From Verrucomicrobiota bacterium (lineage in GTDB: Bacteria; Verrucomicrobiota; Verrucomicrobiae; Opitutales; CG1-02-43-26): 7,843 nucleotides of DNA. Under the pieces are notes generated by a model. It had not been told where the DNA came from and ran no database searches. It saw nothing but the letters and a program-made list of their open reading frames with translations. The translations under genes and the position numbers were made by a program. Below, piece by piece: positions 1 to 5,579 of the stretch. The stretch's first letter is position 1. Every line of letters begins with the position of its first letter. The stretch is from NCBI GenBank assembly GCA_013289195.1, contig JABDAI010000053.1, positions 1 through 7,843 on the forward strand. Reading direction: 5' to 3'.

Positions 1-1
1 A

Positions 2-394
2 GCTGCTGAAAATGCTCAAAAAGAAGTCAATGACATGATTCAAGAAGGTTTAAAGATTGGAGATGAATATAATGATCTCCTAGCTAAGGTTAATAATCCA
101 GCTCTTACAGAAACGGCAAAAAAGAAATTTTTAGATGAAGCCAACGATAAAATGAAGCTGATTCAGGATAAGGAACGTCAAATTTCCCAATATCAACAAC
201 AAGCTGCCGACACTTTGTCTCAACGTAATCAAACCGTGATGAATTTACATTTAAATGATATGAAAGAAGTTTGTGCAAAAATTGCTAAAGAAAGTGGAGC
301 AAACTTAGTACTTAATACGACGAGTGTTATGTATGCCGATGAAAAAACCGATATCACCCAAGAAGCAGTTGTTCTTTTAAATGCTCGTAAATAA
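2..394 (+). CDS. ompH: OmpH/Skp-family periplasmic chaperone, C-terminal part (5' end outside window)
   Basis: The frame is open from the left edge of the window, so the visible 130 residues are the C-terminal part; the methionine at base 35 is internal, not the start. The visible part is a long, charged, Gln/Lys-rich helix (roughly residues 1-90), as in the coiled-coil tentacles of Skp/OmpH. It ends in the family's small C-terminal strand block: GANLVLNTTSVMYADEKTDI followed by an aliphatic strand. Proteins of this family are periplasmic holdases that bind unfolded outer-membrane proteins on their way to the BAM complex. The following gene is lpxD, the order ompH-lpxD known from chlamydial genomes, which supports both the call and the lineage. 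An intrinsic terminator follows 18 bp after the stop codon. The signal peptide cannot be seen because the N-terminus is outside the window. Confidence 0.9.
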   Translation, partial: AAENAQKEVNDMIQEGLKIGDEYNDLLAKVNNPALTETAKKKFLDEANDKMKLIQDKERQISQYQQQAADTLSQRNQTVMNLHLNDMKEVCAKIAKESGANLVLNTTSVMYADEKTDITQEAVVLLNARK

Positions 395-412
395 AATTAT
401 TGCCTTTTTTCC

Positions 413-449
413 AAAGAAGCCCTGTTATGAATAGCGGGGCTTCTTTTTT
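413..449 (+). terminator. Rho-independent terminator after ompH
   Basis: A perfect 10-bp stem (AAAGAAGCCC at 413-422 pairing with GGGCTTCTTT at 437-446) can extend inward by a T-G and a G-C pair. It encloses a short AT-rich loop and runs directly into a T tract (444-449). It ends only 20 bp before the lpxD start codon, so any readthrough feeds lpxD directly. Confidence 0.85.
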
Positions 450-469
450 ATGAACTATGTTTTTAGAAT

Positions 470-1525
470 ATGAATATCAATTTTGATTTGAAAGACCTAC
501 AGGAACTCATTCCTGAGGCAACTCTCCAGGGTAATTTATCCGTTAAACTTAAAGGAATTGCATCGCTTTCCGATGCGGATGCAGGAGATGTCGCTTTCCT
601 ATCCAATGCCAGGTACACTTCCCAAGTACCGCAGTGCAATGCTTCTTTAATATTACTCCCTAGGGATTATCCAGGCGAACCGAAGGACGGACAAATATAT
701 ATGTTCGTTGATAAGCCGTCTTGGGCTTTAGCAAAAATTTGTCGCTACATCGAGGAACAATTGTGGCCCAAACCTGCTCCAGGAATTCATTCGACCGCTT
801 TCGTGCATCCAACAGCAAAAGTTGATCCTACTGCATCTATTGGACCTTTTGCATGCATAGGTTCTAATACAACTATCGGAGCCGGAGTTGTTATCAATTC
901 TCATACACATATTGGGAATGAAGTTTCTATTGGGGAATTTTCTTGTCTCATGCCACACGTCACTGTGCATGATTATTGCACTATTGGTAAACGTGTTCGT
1001 CTACATGCCATGGTTGTTATTGGTTCCGATGGGTTTGGCTTTTCGACGCTTAAAGATGGTAAACACTATAGGGAACCGCAGATTGGAGCAGTTATCCTTG
1101 AAGATGATGTCGATATTGGAGCAAGCACGACAGTCGATAGGGCACGCTTCAGTATTACACGAATTGGTGAAGGGACAAAGATTGATAATCTTGTTCAAAT
1201 CGGACATAACGTTCAAATCGGCAAACATTGCTTAATTGTGGCACAAGTGGGTATTTCAGGGAGTTGCATCATAGAAGATAATGTCATTATTGGAGGACAC
1301 TCAGGGATTGCCGGCCATTTGGTTATTGGCAAAGGCGCTATGATAGGCGCTATGAGTGGGGTTAATAAAGATCTTGAAGCTGGAAGCTATGTCCGCGGTC
1401 TTCCTGTTTTACCTTATATGTTAGCTCAGCGTATCGATGTATTAAAGAAACGTTTACCTGAATTATTTAAACGTGTAGATATTTTAGAAAAGGAAATAAA
1501 GTCCGAAGCGGAAATTAAATTATAA
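470..1525 (+). CDS. lpxD: UDP-3-O-acylglucosamine N-acyltransferase LpxD, first tandem copy
   Basis: LpxD transfers a 3-hydroxyacyl chain from acyl carrier protein to the 2-amino group of UDP-3-O-acylglucosamine, the third step of lipid A synthesis, in the cytoplasm as a homotrimer. The 351 aa match the family length. Residues 1-100 form the uridine-binding domain, with Phe43, Asn46 and Tyr49 in the FLSNxxY motif that holds the uracil. Residues about 105-310 are the left-handed beta-helix of hexapeptide repeats (I-G-x-x-x-x pattern). The catalytic histidine is His246 in QIGHNV, and a second active-site histidine is His283 in AGHLVIG. The C-terminal helices (about 315-345) would bind acyl-ACP. 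The ATG at 470 has no Shine-Dalgarno sequence. A second, diverged lpxD follows after 6 bp, so the two are almost certainly cotranscribed. No promoter is visible between the terminator and this gene. Confidence 0.95.
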   Translation: MNINFDLKDLQELIPEATLQGNLSVKLKGIASLSDADAGDVAFLSNARYTSQVPQCNASLILLPRDYPGEPKDGQIYMFVDKPSWALAKICRYIEEQLWPKPAPGIHSTAFVHPTAKVDPTASIGPFACIGSNTTIGAGVVINSHTHIGNEVSIGEFSCLMPHVTVHDYCTIGKRVRLHAMVVIGSDGFGFSTLKDGKHYREPQIGAVILEDDVDIGASTTVDRARFSITRIGEGTKIDNLVQIGHNVQIGKHCLIVAQVGISGSCIIEDNVIIGGHSGIAGHLVIGKGAMIGAMSGVNKDLEAGSYVRGLPVLPYMLAQRIDVLKKRLPELFKRVDILEKEIKSEAEIKL

Positions 1526-1531
1526 ATTACT

Positions 1532-2596
1532 ATGCAAATTTCGTTTTCTCAACAAGAACTAGAGTCTATCATAGAACCCTTAAGTACTGAGGGAAAAATT
1601 TCAATAGCTGTTACTTCTGTAGCTGCTTTGGACAAAGCTCAAAAGGGCGATCTAGCTTTTTTAAGTAATTTGAAATACAAGGCTCAAGTCCCTACATCTA
1701 AAGCTTCCATCATCTTGATTGCTGCGGATTATGAAGGTCATCCTAACGCTAATCAGGCCTATTTTAGAGTGAATAATCCTTCACATGCATTGGCAAAACT
1801 CTGTCTTGCTATAGAGAAGAGACTTTGGCCAAAACCACTTGCGGGAATTCATCCCTCAGCTATTATAGATTCATCAGCTGAAGTAAATCCCGAAGCTTCG
1901 ATTGGGCCCTTGTGCACTATCAGTGCAGGAGCTAAAATCAAGAAAGATGTAGTTTTAGGAGCTGGAGTTCATATAGGAATTGACGTCATTATTGATGAAG
2001 GATCTATTCTAATGCCTCAGTCTAGAGTTCTCGATTACTGTAGGATTGGCAAGCGGGTAAAATTACACTCCGGGGTTGTTATAGGATCAGATGGTTTTGG
2101 CTATTATTTTAATGGGGCCGCACATTTGAAGATTCCACAAGTAGGCAATGTCATTATTGAAGATGACGTTGAAATCGGTTCCAATACAACTATTGATAGA
2201 GCACGTTTTAGCCAAACCCGTATTGGTTTAGGCACGAAGATTGATAATTTGGTACAAATCGGCCACAATGTAGAAATTGGGAAACATTGCATTATAGTGG
2301 CACAATCAGGAATTGCAGGAAGTACGATTCTTGAAGATTATGTGGTTATAGGGGGGCAAGTAGGAATAGCGGATCATGTAAGAATTGGTCAAGGAACAAA
2401 GGTTGGATCGCAAAGTGGTATCAATAGTGATCTTAAAGCAGGGAGTAATGTGCGAGGGGCACCTGCTTATTCTTACATGTTTGCGCAAAGACTTGAGGTT
2501 TTCAGAAAACGTTTGCCTGAATTATTTGAGCGTGTTAGTACTTTAGAAGAAACGATTCGTTTGCTTCAGAATGAAGATTGTAAGAGTAATTATTGA
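1532..2596 (+). CDS. lpxD: UDP-3-O-acylglucosamine N-acyltransferase LpxD, second tandem copy
   Basis: A full-length 354-aa paralogue of the preceding protein, with the same reaction and fold expected. It keeps Phe43, Asn46 and Tyr49 (uridine site), His245 in QIGHNV (catalytic base) and His282 in ADHVRIG. The hexapeptide helix and the C-terminal helices with KRLPELF are also intact. By hand count 44 of the first 100 residues, aligned without gaps, are identical to copy one; the catalytic core is more similar, so the duplication is old and both copies have stayed under selection. They differ in the loop after the GSDGFG motif (about residues 191-200), where this copy is one residue shorter, and in hydrophobic residues lining the helix end. 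In other bacteria with two LpxD enzymes (for example Francisella) the copies differ in acyl-chain length preference and expression; that division here is only an inference. No Shine-Dalgarno is visible. Confidence 0.94.
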   Translation: MQISFSQQELESIIEPLSTEGKISIAVTSVAALDKAQKGDLAFLSNLKYKAQVPTSKASIILIAADYEGHPNANQAYFRVNNPSHALAKLCLAIEKRLWPKPLAGIHPSAIIDSSAEVNPEASIGPLCTISAGAKIKKDVVLGAGVHIGIDVIIDEGSILMPQSRVLDYCRIGKRVKLHSGVVIGSDGFGYYFNGAAHLKIPQVGNVIIEDDVEIGSNTTIDRARFSQTRIGLGTKIDNLVQIGHNVEIGKHCIIVAQSGIAGSTILEDYVVIGGQVGIADHVRIGQGTKVGSQSGINSDLKAGSNVRGAPAYSYMFAQRLEVFRKRLPELFERVSTLEETIRLLQNEDCKSNY

Positions 2597-2625
2597 CGTA
2601 ACGCAGTTATTAATTTTTGATATTT

Positions 2626-3576
2626 ATGATGAATGGTAATTTAAAAATCTTGTCAGGTGGATCGAATAAACCCCTTGCAAAGGAAATCGCTGATTTTGTT
2701 GGCGTGCCACTCGTGAGCGCAATTGTTACTACTTTTCCGGATGGTGAGACCTTTACTCAAATTCAGGAAAATGTCCGAGGCGCTGATGTTTTTATTGTCC
2801 AATCTACATGTTATCCGGCAAACCATAACATTATGGAGTTATTGATAATGATCGATGCAGTAAAACGTGCATCTGCAGGAAGAATAACAGCGGTAATTCC
2901 TTTTTTTGGTTACGCTCGGCAAGATCGTAAAGATAAACCTCGTGTGCCTATTACTGCTAAGCTGGTAGCCAATATATTGGCGGCAGCGGGTGCAAATCGC
3001 ATATTAACAATGGATTTACATTCCCCACAAATAACAGGCTTTTTCGACATTCCTGTAGATCATATCTATGCTGCAAGTGTTTTTTGTGATTATTTACAAT
3101 ATTTACGTAGAGAAAAGCTTACAGTGGTCTCTCCCGATATTGGAGGATTGAAGCTAGCAGCCGCTTATGCCGATATGCTCAATTGTCCTTTGGGCATTGT
3201 TGCAAAACGACGTACCGATGCAGAAAATGTGGAGACTTTAGCAGTCATTGGGGATATGAAAGGCCATGATATTCTTTTAGTTGACGATATGACTGAAACC
3301 GGCGGAACCCTCAATGGTGCCGCAAAAGTTTTAAAAGAAAATGGGGCCAAATCTGTTATAGCCGCTGTAACCCATGGAGTTCTGAACGAAAGAGGTTATG
3401 AACGTTTGCAAGAAGGATACGTTGATAAGCTTATTACGACAAACACTACTCCTGTTGATACCCGAGGGATAGCAATGATAGAAGTTCTAAGCGTTGCAAA
3501 GCTTTTTGGAGAGGCAATTATGCGCATCCATCATAATGAAAGCGTATCCAGTTTATTTAAAATAAAAGGATTCTGA
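2626..3576 (+). CDS. prs: Ribose-phosphate pyrophosphokinase (PRPP synthetase, class I)
   Basis: Makes 5-phosphoribosyl 1-pyrophosphate from ribose 5-phosphate and ATP in the cytoplasm, feeding nucleotide, NAD, His and Trp synthesis. With the ATG at 2626 the protein is 316 aa, against 315 in E. coli. The frame extends 9 bp upstream to a TTG at 2617, but ATG 2626 (or 2629) fits the family N-terminus, which starts just before LKILSGGSN. Visible motifs are FPDGE (37-41), the ATP-site GYARQDRK (95-102), the pyrophosphate loop around DLHSPQ with His132, the ribose-phosphate strand VVSPDIGG (167-174), the flexible-loop residues Lys194 and Arg196, and the PRPP signature VDDMTETGGT (219-228). The acidic residue at position 224 is Glu where E. 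coli has Asp, a conservative change. The gene follows lpxD copy two by 29 bp, in the same direction and without a visible terminator or promoter between, so it may share that transcript although its pathway is unrelated. Confidence 0.96.
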   Translation: MMNGNLKILSGGSNKPLAKEIADFVGVPLVSAIVTTFPDGETFTQIQENVRGADVFIVQSTCYPANHNIMELLIMIDAVKRASAGRITAVIPFFGYARQDRKDKPRVPITAKLVANILAAAGANRILTMDLHSPQITGFFDIPVDHIYAASVFCDYLQYLRREKLTVVSPDIGGLKLAAAYADMLNCPLGIVAKRRTDAENVETLAVIGDMKGHDILLVDDMTETGGTLNGAAKVLKENGAKSVIAAVTHGVLNERGYERLQEGYVDKLITTNTTPVDTRGIAMIEVLSVAKLFGEAIMRIHHNESVSSLFKIKGF

Positions 3577-3584
3577 TAAAAAAT

Positions 3585-3613
3585 TTGACAGCAGAATCTG
3601 GAAAATCTAGTTT
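3585..3613 (+). promoter_or_regulatory. Sigma-70-type promoter of first small secreted-protein cassette
   Basis: A perfect -35 TTGACA (3585-3590), a 17-bp spacer and a -10 TAGTTT (3608-3613). The same layout, hexamer for hexamer apart from one -10 base, recurs 841 bp downstream before the second cassette, so it is conserved through a duplication. The predicted transcript starts near 3620 and its leader carries the 116-bp palindrome. Confidence 0.75.
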
Positions 3614-3635
3614 CTCGTATTGAAAAGAAATTAAT

Positions 3636-3751
3636 CAACCTCAATTCGGGGATAAGAAAATGATGAAAAATAAATTCATTTTGAGTATTCTCCAAAATTT
3701 GGGCTCGAAGAAGTTTATTTTTCGCTTTTCTCTTATCCCGAACTGAGGTTG
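3636..3751. mobile_element. 116-bp palindromic, MITE-like insertion in the leader of the first cassette
   Basis: The ends are perfect inverted repeats, CAACCTCA (3636-3643) and TGAGGTTG (3744-3751). Pairing continues inward almost without break: TTCGGG-G-ATAAGA against TCTTATCCCGAA, then GAAAAATAAA (3665-3674) against TTTATTTTTC (3714-3723), with a small CCAAA-A-TTTGG dyad in the middle. There is no ORF. It is bordered by AT on both sides (3634-3635, 3752-3753). Removing the element and one AT reproduces the corresponding stretch of the second cassette (4461-4490) with a single mismatch in 30 bases. That is the pattern of an insertion with a 2-bp target duplication, or of a palindrome lost from the other copy. 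As RNA it would be a very long hairpin between promoter and start codon. I do not recognise the parent transposon family. Confidence 0.65.
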
Positions 3752-3793
3752 ATAATGATTTCTTAATCTAATATTTAGAAAAAATCCATTCAA

Positions 3794-4345
3794 ATGAAAA
3801 CCCTATTCATAATATTAATAATTGGTTTATTGTCAGTTGTAAACTGTTTTGCTATGCAAATTGCCATTGAAAATCCTTATAAAGATATCACAATTCATAT
3901 AAAAACAATAGATAAAGAGAGGAAAGTTTGTAAAAAAGGCAAAAAAAAATGTAAACATGCTGCTTCAACCGATAGATATAAACAATACGAAAAATCCTTA
4001 ACCAAAGTTTCTCCTAGCCCTACTTCGATTGACCTTGTATTATTTTTAAAAGACAATGAACTAGCACTTCCAAAAAAAAGTTACGATGCCAGAACACAAA
4101 TTCTTTCCTGCCCAATTGATGGTGTGTCTTTAGAAGTGGATTCTGCTAGCTATATAGAAGTATATTCTGGTTATAAACCTACCGATAAAGCATGTGGCAA
4201 ATATTTTGCAGAGGATTTTATACTGAATGGAAAGCAAGGTCATGTTGCCTATACAATTGAAGTTGAATCAAAAAATAAAAGCATCAAATCTCTTAGGGTA
4301 AAAGTCGTGAAGGCCACCTTAGAAGATATTGAATTCGCTAAATAA
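3794..4345 (+). CDS. Small secreted protein of unknown family, first tandem copy
   Basis: 183 aa. Residues 1-20 are a clear Sec signal peptide: Lys2, a hydrophobic core FIILIIGLL, then NCFA with likely cleavage after Ala20. The Cys18 context (VVNC) is not a good lipobox, so a soluble periplasmic or exported protein is more likely than a lipoprotein. The mature part begins with ENPYKDITIHI and contains a lysine-packed Cys46-x6-Cys53 loop (CKKGKKKC). It ends with EDFILNGKQG and a strand-rich tail KSLRVKVVKATLE. Residues 106-134 form a stretch absent from the neighbouring paralogue and bounded by Cys106 and Cys134, suggesting a disulphide-closed loop. I do not recognise a family or function. It has its own promoter, a leader holding a large palindrome, no Shine-Dalgarno sequence, and only a decayed terminator. 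Confidence 0.85.
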   Translation: MKTLFIILIIGLLSVVNCFAMQIAIENPYKDITIHIKTIDKERKVCKKGKKKCKHAASTDRYKQYEKSLTKVSPSPTSIDLVLFLKDNELALPKKSYDARTQILSCPIDGVSLEVDSASYIEVYSGYKPTDKACGKYFAEDFILNGKQGHVAYTIEVESKNKSIKSLRVKVVKATLEDIEFAK

Positions 4346-4377
4346 GAATTAATTTATATTCCTTTAAACAGCTTTGT

Positions 4378-4407
4378 GCATTATGATTTTTCATGGGGAA
4401 TTTTATT
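4378..4407 (+). terminator. Decayed terminator of the first cassette
   Basis: This segment aligns with the perfect terminator after the second cassette (GCATTATGA..TCATGGGGAATTTTATT here, GCCTTATGA..TCATAAGGCATTTTATT there). Changes in the right arm leave only ATGA/TCAT paired, so readthrough from the first gene into the second cassette is expected. Confidence 0.45.
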
Positions 4408-4425
4408 AGATTTTGATAATAGAAT

Positions 4426-4454
4426 TTGACAATAGAGTTTTGGAAATCTAATTT
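4426..4454 (+). promoter_or_regulatory. Sigma-70-type promoter of second cassette, with overlapping dyad
   Basis: TTGACA (4426-4431), 17-bp spacer, TAATTT (4449-4454). The -10 is also the left arm of a perfect 9-bp dyad: TAATTTCTT (4449-4457) and AAGAAATTA (4466-4474), separated by 8 bases. Because the dyad spans the -10 and the predicted start site (near 4461), it could be an operator. In the first cassette the left arm has drifted (TAGTTTCTC). Confidence 0.75.
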
Positions 4455-4460
4455 CTTGAA

Positions 4461-4494
4461 TTGAAAAGAAATTAATAACGATTTCTTAATTCAA
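4461..4494 (+). promoter_or_regulatory. Leader hairpin of second cassette (uninterrupted site)
   Basis: AAGAAAT (4466-4472) pairs with ATTTCTT (4481-4487) around an 8-base loop. An outer TTGAA (4461-4465) pairs with TTCAA (4490-4494) across a 2-base bulge. The centre of symmetry lies between 4476 and 4477, which is exactly where the homologous leader of the first cassette is interrupted by the 116-bp palindrome. Confidence 0.5.
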
Positions 4495-4521
4495 TCTTTA
4501 GAAACAAAAAATCTTATTCAA

Positions 4522-5010
4522 ATGAAAAATCTATTCATAATATTAACCATTGGTCTGTTGTGTGTTACAAAGTGTTTTGCTGTTGAAGTAACTATCGACA
4601 ATCCTTATAAGGATATAGCGATTCATGTGCTGACAAACCATCAAAATAAGGATGAAAAAGTTTGTAAAAAAAACAAAAAAAAATGCAAGTCATTTTTACT
4701 TTCTACTACCGGTGTAGAAACTGTCTATAAATTAGAAGGTGATCATAGAGCTAAGAATCTCGATATAGCTAAGTCAGTTGACTTTTCAATATTTTTGAAA
4801 GGAAATAAACAAACACTTCCAGAGAAAAGCTATAATGTAATTGGACATATCAAGCCATCTGGAAATGAATTTAAAGAGGATTTTATTCTTGATGGAAAAA
4901 AAGGTCGTATCGTTTACAAGGCTGAAGCCAAATTTAGAGATAATGTTATTAAATCTCTTAAAATAAAAGTGGTAAAAGCTACCTTAGAGGGTGAAGAATT
5001 TGATAAATAA
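4522..5010 (+). CDS. Small secreted protein of unknown family, second tandem copy
   Basis: 162 aa, paralogous to the protein encoded just upstream. The Sec signal peptide covers residues 1-20 (Lys2, core FIILTIGLL, likely cut after KCFA). Shared blocks with the first copy are DNPYKDIAIH, the Lys-rich Cys48-x6-Cys55 loop (CKKNKKKC), LPEKSY, EDFILDGKKG and IKSLKIKVVKATLE. After signal removal the only cysteines are this pair, so one intramolecular disulphide is the natural guess. Compared with copy one it lacks the cysteine-bounded segment and has a different stretch (about 57-80) after the loop. Expected location is periplasm or outside the cell; function unknown. It has its own promoter and a perfect terminator but no Shine-Dalgarno sequence. 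The lysine codons produce A8 and A9 runs (4666-4673, 4675-4683). Confidence 0.85.
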   Translation: MKNLFIILTIGLLCVTKCFAVEVTIDNPYKDIAIHVLTNHQNKDEKVCKKNKKKCKSFLLSTTGVETVYKLEGDHRAKNLDIAKSVDFSIFLKGNKQTLPEKSYNVIGHIKPSGNEFKEDFILDGKKGRIVYKAEAKFRDNVIKSLKIKVVKATLEGEEFDK

Positions 5011-5041
5011 GAATTAAATTACATTATTTTTTAGTCACTTT

Positions 5042-5070
5042 AATGCCTTATGATTTTCATAAGGCATTTT
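5042..5070 (+). terminator. Rho-independent terminator of second cassette
   Basis: A perfect 12-bp stem, AATGCCTTATGA (5042-5053) and TCATAAGGCATT (5057-5068), with a TTT loop, followed by TT-A-TT. It is nearly palindromic on the other strand as well, so it may stop transcription from both sides. Confidence 0.85.
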
Positions 5071-5349
5071 ATTAAGAAGCTCAAGTAGCTTATTCACTCG
5101 CAAACGCACACAGTGTATCTATTCAATTTAACGCATAACTCCCAGTATTTCTTACGTAACAAGTTTTGCAATTTGCTTTAAAATTGATTTTTGAATAAAA
5201 TTCACGTGACGTATTTAAGAGATTTGCAGGCAGGTATAAAATCATTTCAAGTTTTTGTTAACCAATAAATTAACGCAATCTATTACCAACTCGTTTCTTG
5301 CTGCATATTTTTATAAACTGACAAAGGGTGAGAAAAAAAATAATTTTTT

Positions 5350-5436
5350 TTAAAAAAAAGCTTGCATTCTTATAAAAATTTTGAATACATGAAAAGAACC
5401 TGAAAAAGGTTGAAACAACATTATTAACTCAAACAT
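5350..5436 (-). CDS. Candidate 28-aa hydrophobic small ORF with ideal Shine-Dalgarno
   Basis: On the - strand an ATG (5434-5436) lies 7 bases after a perfect AGGAGG (complement of 5444-5449). It opens 28 codons beginning MFELIMLFQPF and rich in Phe and Ile, ending at TAA (5350-5352) in the T8A8 tract. A 16-codon ORF starting MPPRKKKSEEDYE (ATG at 5472-5474, stop at 5424-5426) overlaps its ribosome site and start in another frame. The SD lies in the loop and 3' arm of a small AATCC-GAGGA-GGATT hairpin that competes with a larger CGGATTT/AAATCCG stem. A possible promoter lies 110-145 bp upstream on the same strand. The layout resembles small toxic or regulatory peptides with an overlapping leader ORF, but the peptide has several charged residues and matches nothing I recognise. 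It may equally be the relic of a lost gene start. Confidence 0.25.
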   Translation of the reverse strand: MFELIMLFQPFSGSFHVFKIFIRMQAFF

Positions 5437-5550
5437 TCATAATCCTCCTCGGATTTCTTTTTCCTTGGCGGCATGATCAAAATCCGGAATGCTTCTGTTT
5501 ACTTCTGAAGTTTTCCCATCCGTAACCGAACCTTATCTCTTAACTCATAC

Positions 5551-5579
5551 CCTATATCCTAAAATCTATAATTTTTCAA
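5551..5579 (-). promoter_or_regulatory. Possible promoter for the small - strand ORF
   Basis: On the - strand, TTGAAA (complement of 5574-5579), a 17-bp spacer, then TATAGG (complement of 5551-5556). The start would be near 5544, giving a leader of about 110 bases that includes the inverted repeat and AGGAGG. In such AT-rich DNA chance matches are common. Confidence 0.3.
5567..5572 (+). promoter_or_regulatory. Possible -10 hexamer upstream of the 267-aa orphan gene
   Basis: A perfect TATAAT with a poor -35 at the right distance (CTCATA, 5544-5549). It would start transcription near 5579 and give the orphan gene a leader that coincides with the A-rich, G-poor stretch. It overlaps the oppositely directed promoter-like sequence at 5551-5579. 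Confidence 0.3.

Larger units (their letters stand above)
3582..5070 (+). repeat. Tandem duplication of a promoter-gene-terminator cassette
   Basis: Unit one (about 3582-4407) and unit two (about 4423-5070) align from just before TTGACA to the end of the terminator. Both contain ATTTGACA, GGAAA(A)TCTA, the 16-base TTGAAAAGAAATTAAT, the ATTCAAATGAAAA start region, the signal-peptide gene, AATAAGAATTAA after the stop, and the terminator. Differences are the 116-bp palindrome in unit one, the extra protein segment in unit one, and the degraded unit-one terminator. Confidence 0.8.

Noticed and set aside
464..469. TAGAAT as a -10 box for lpxD
   Set aside because: It abuts the ATG, would give a leaderless message, and the -35 position lies in the terminator with no TTGACA-like hexamer.
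888..1235. Overlapping ORFs within lpxD on both strands
   Set aside because: LpxD is an unambiguous full-length conserved enzyme; the alternatives are shadows.
2617..2625. TTG start that would extend prs by three codons
   Set aside because: ATG at 2626 (or 2629) gives the family's normal length and N-terminus; the TTG adds residues without family support.
3794..3856. Lipoprotein signal in the two small secreted proteins
   Set aside because: The residues before the cysteine (VVNC, VTKC) do not fit the lipobox, while NCFA/KCFA fits a signal peptidase I site.
5131..5160. dif-like recombination site (AACGCATAA followed by a spacer) at the composition flip
   Set aside because: Only the left XerC-type half resembles dif; the right half matches about half of the positions, so it is not supportable.
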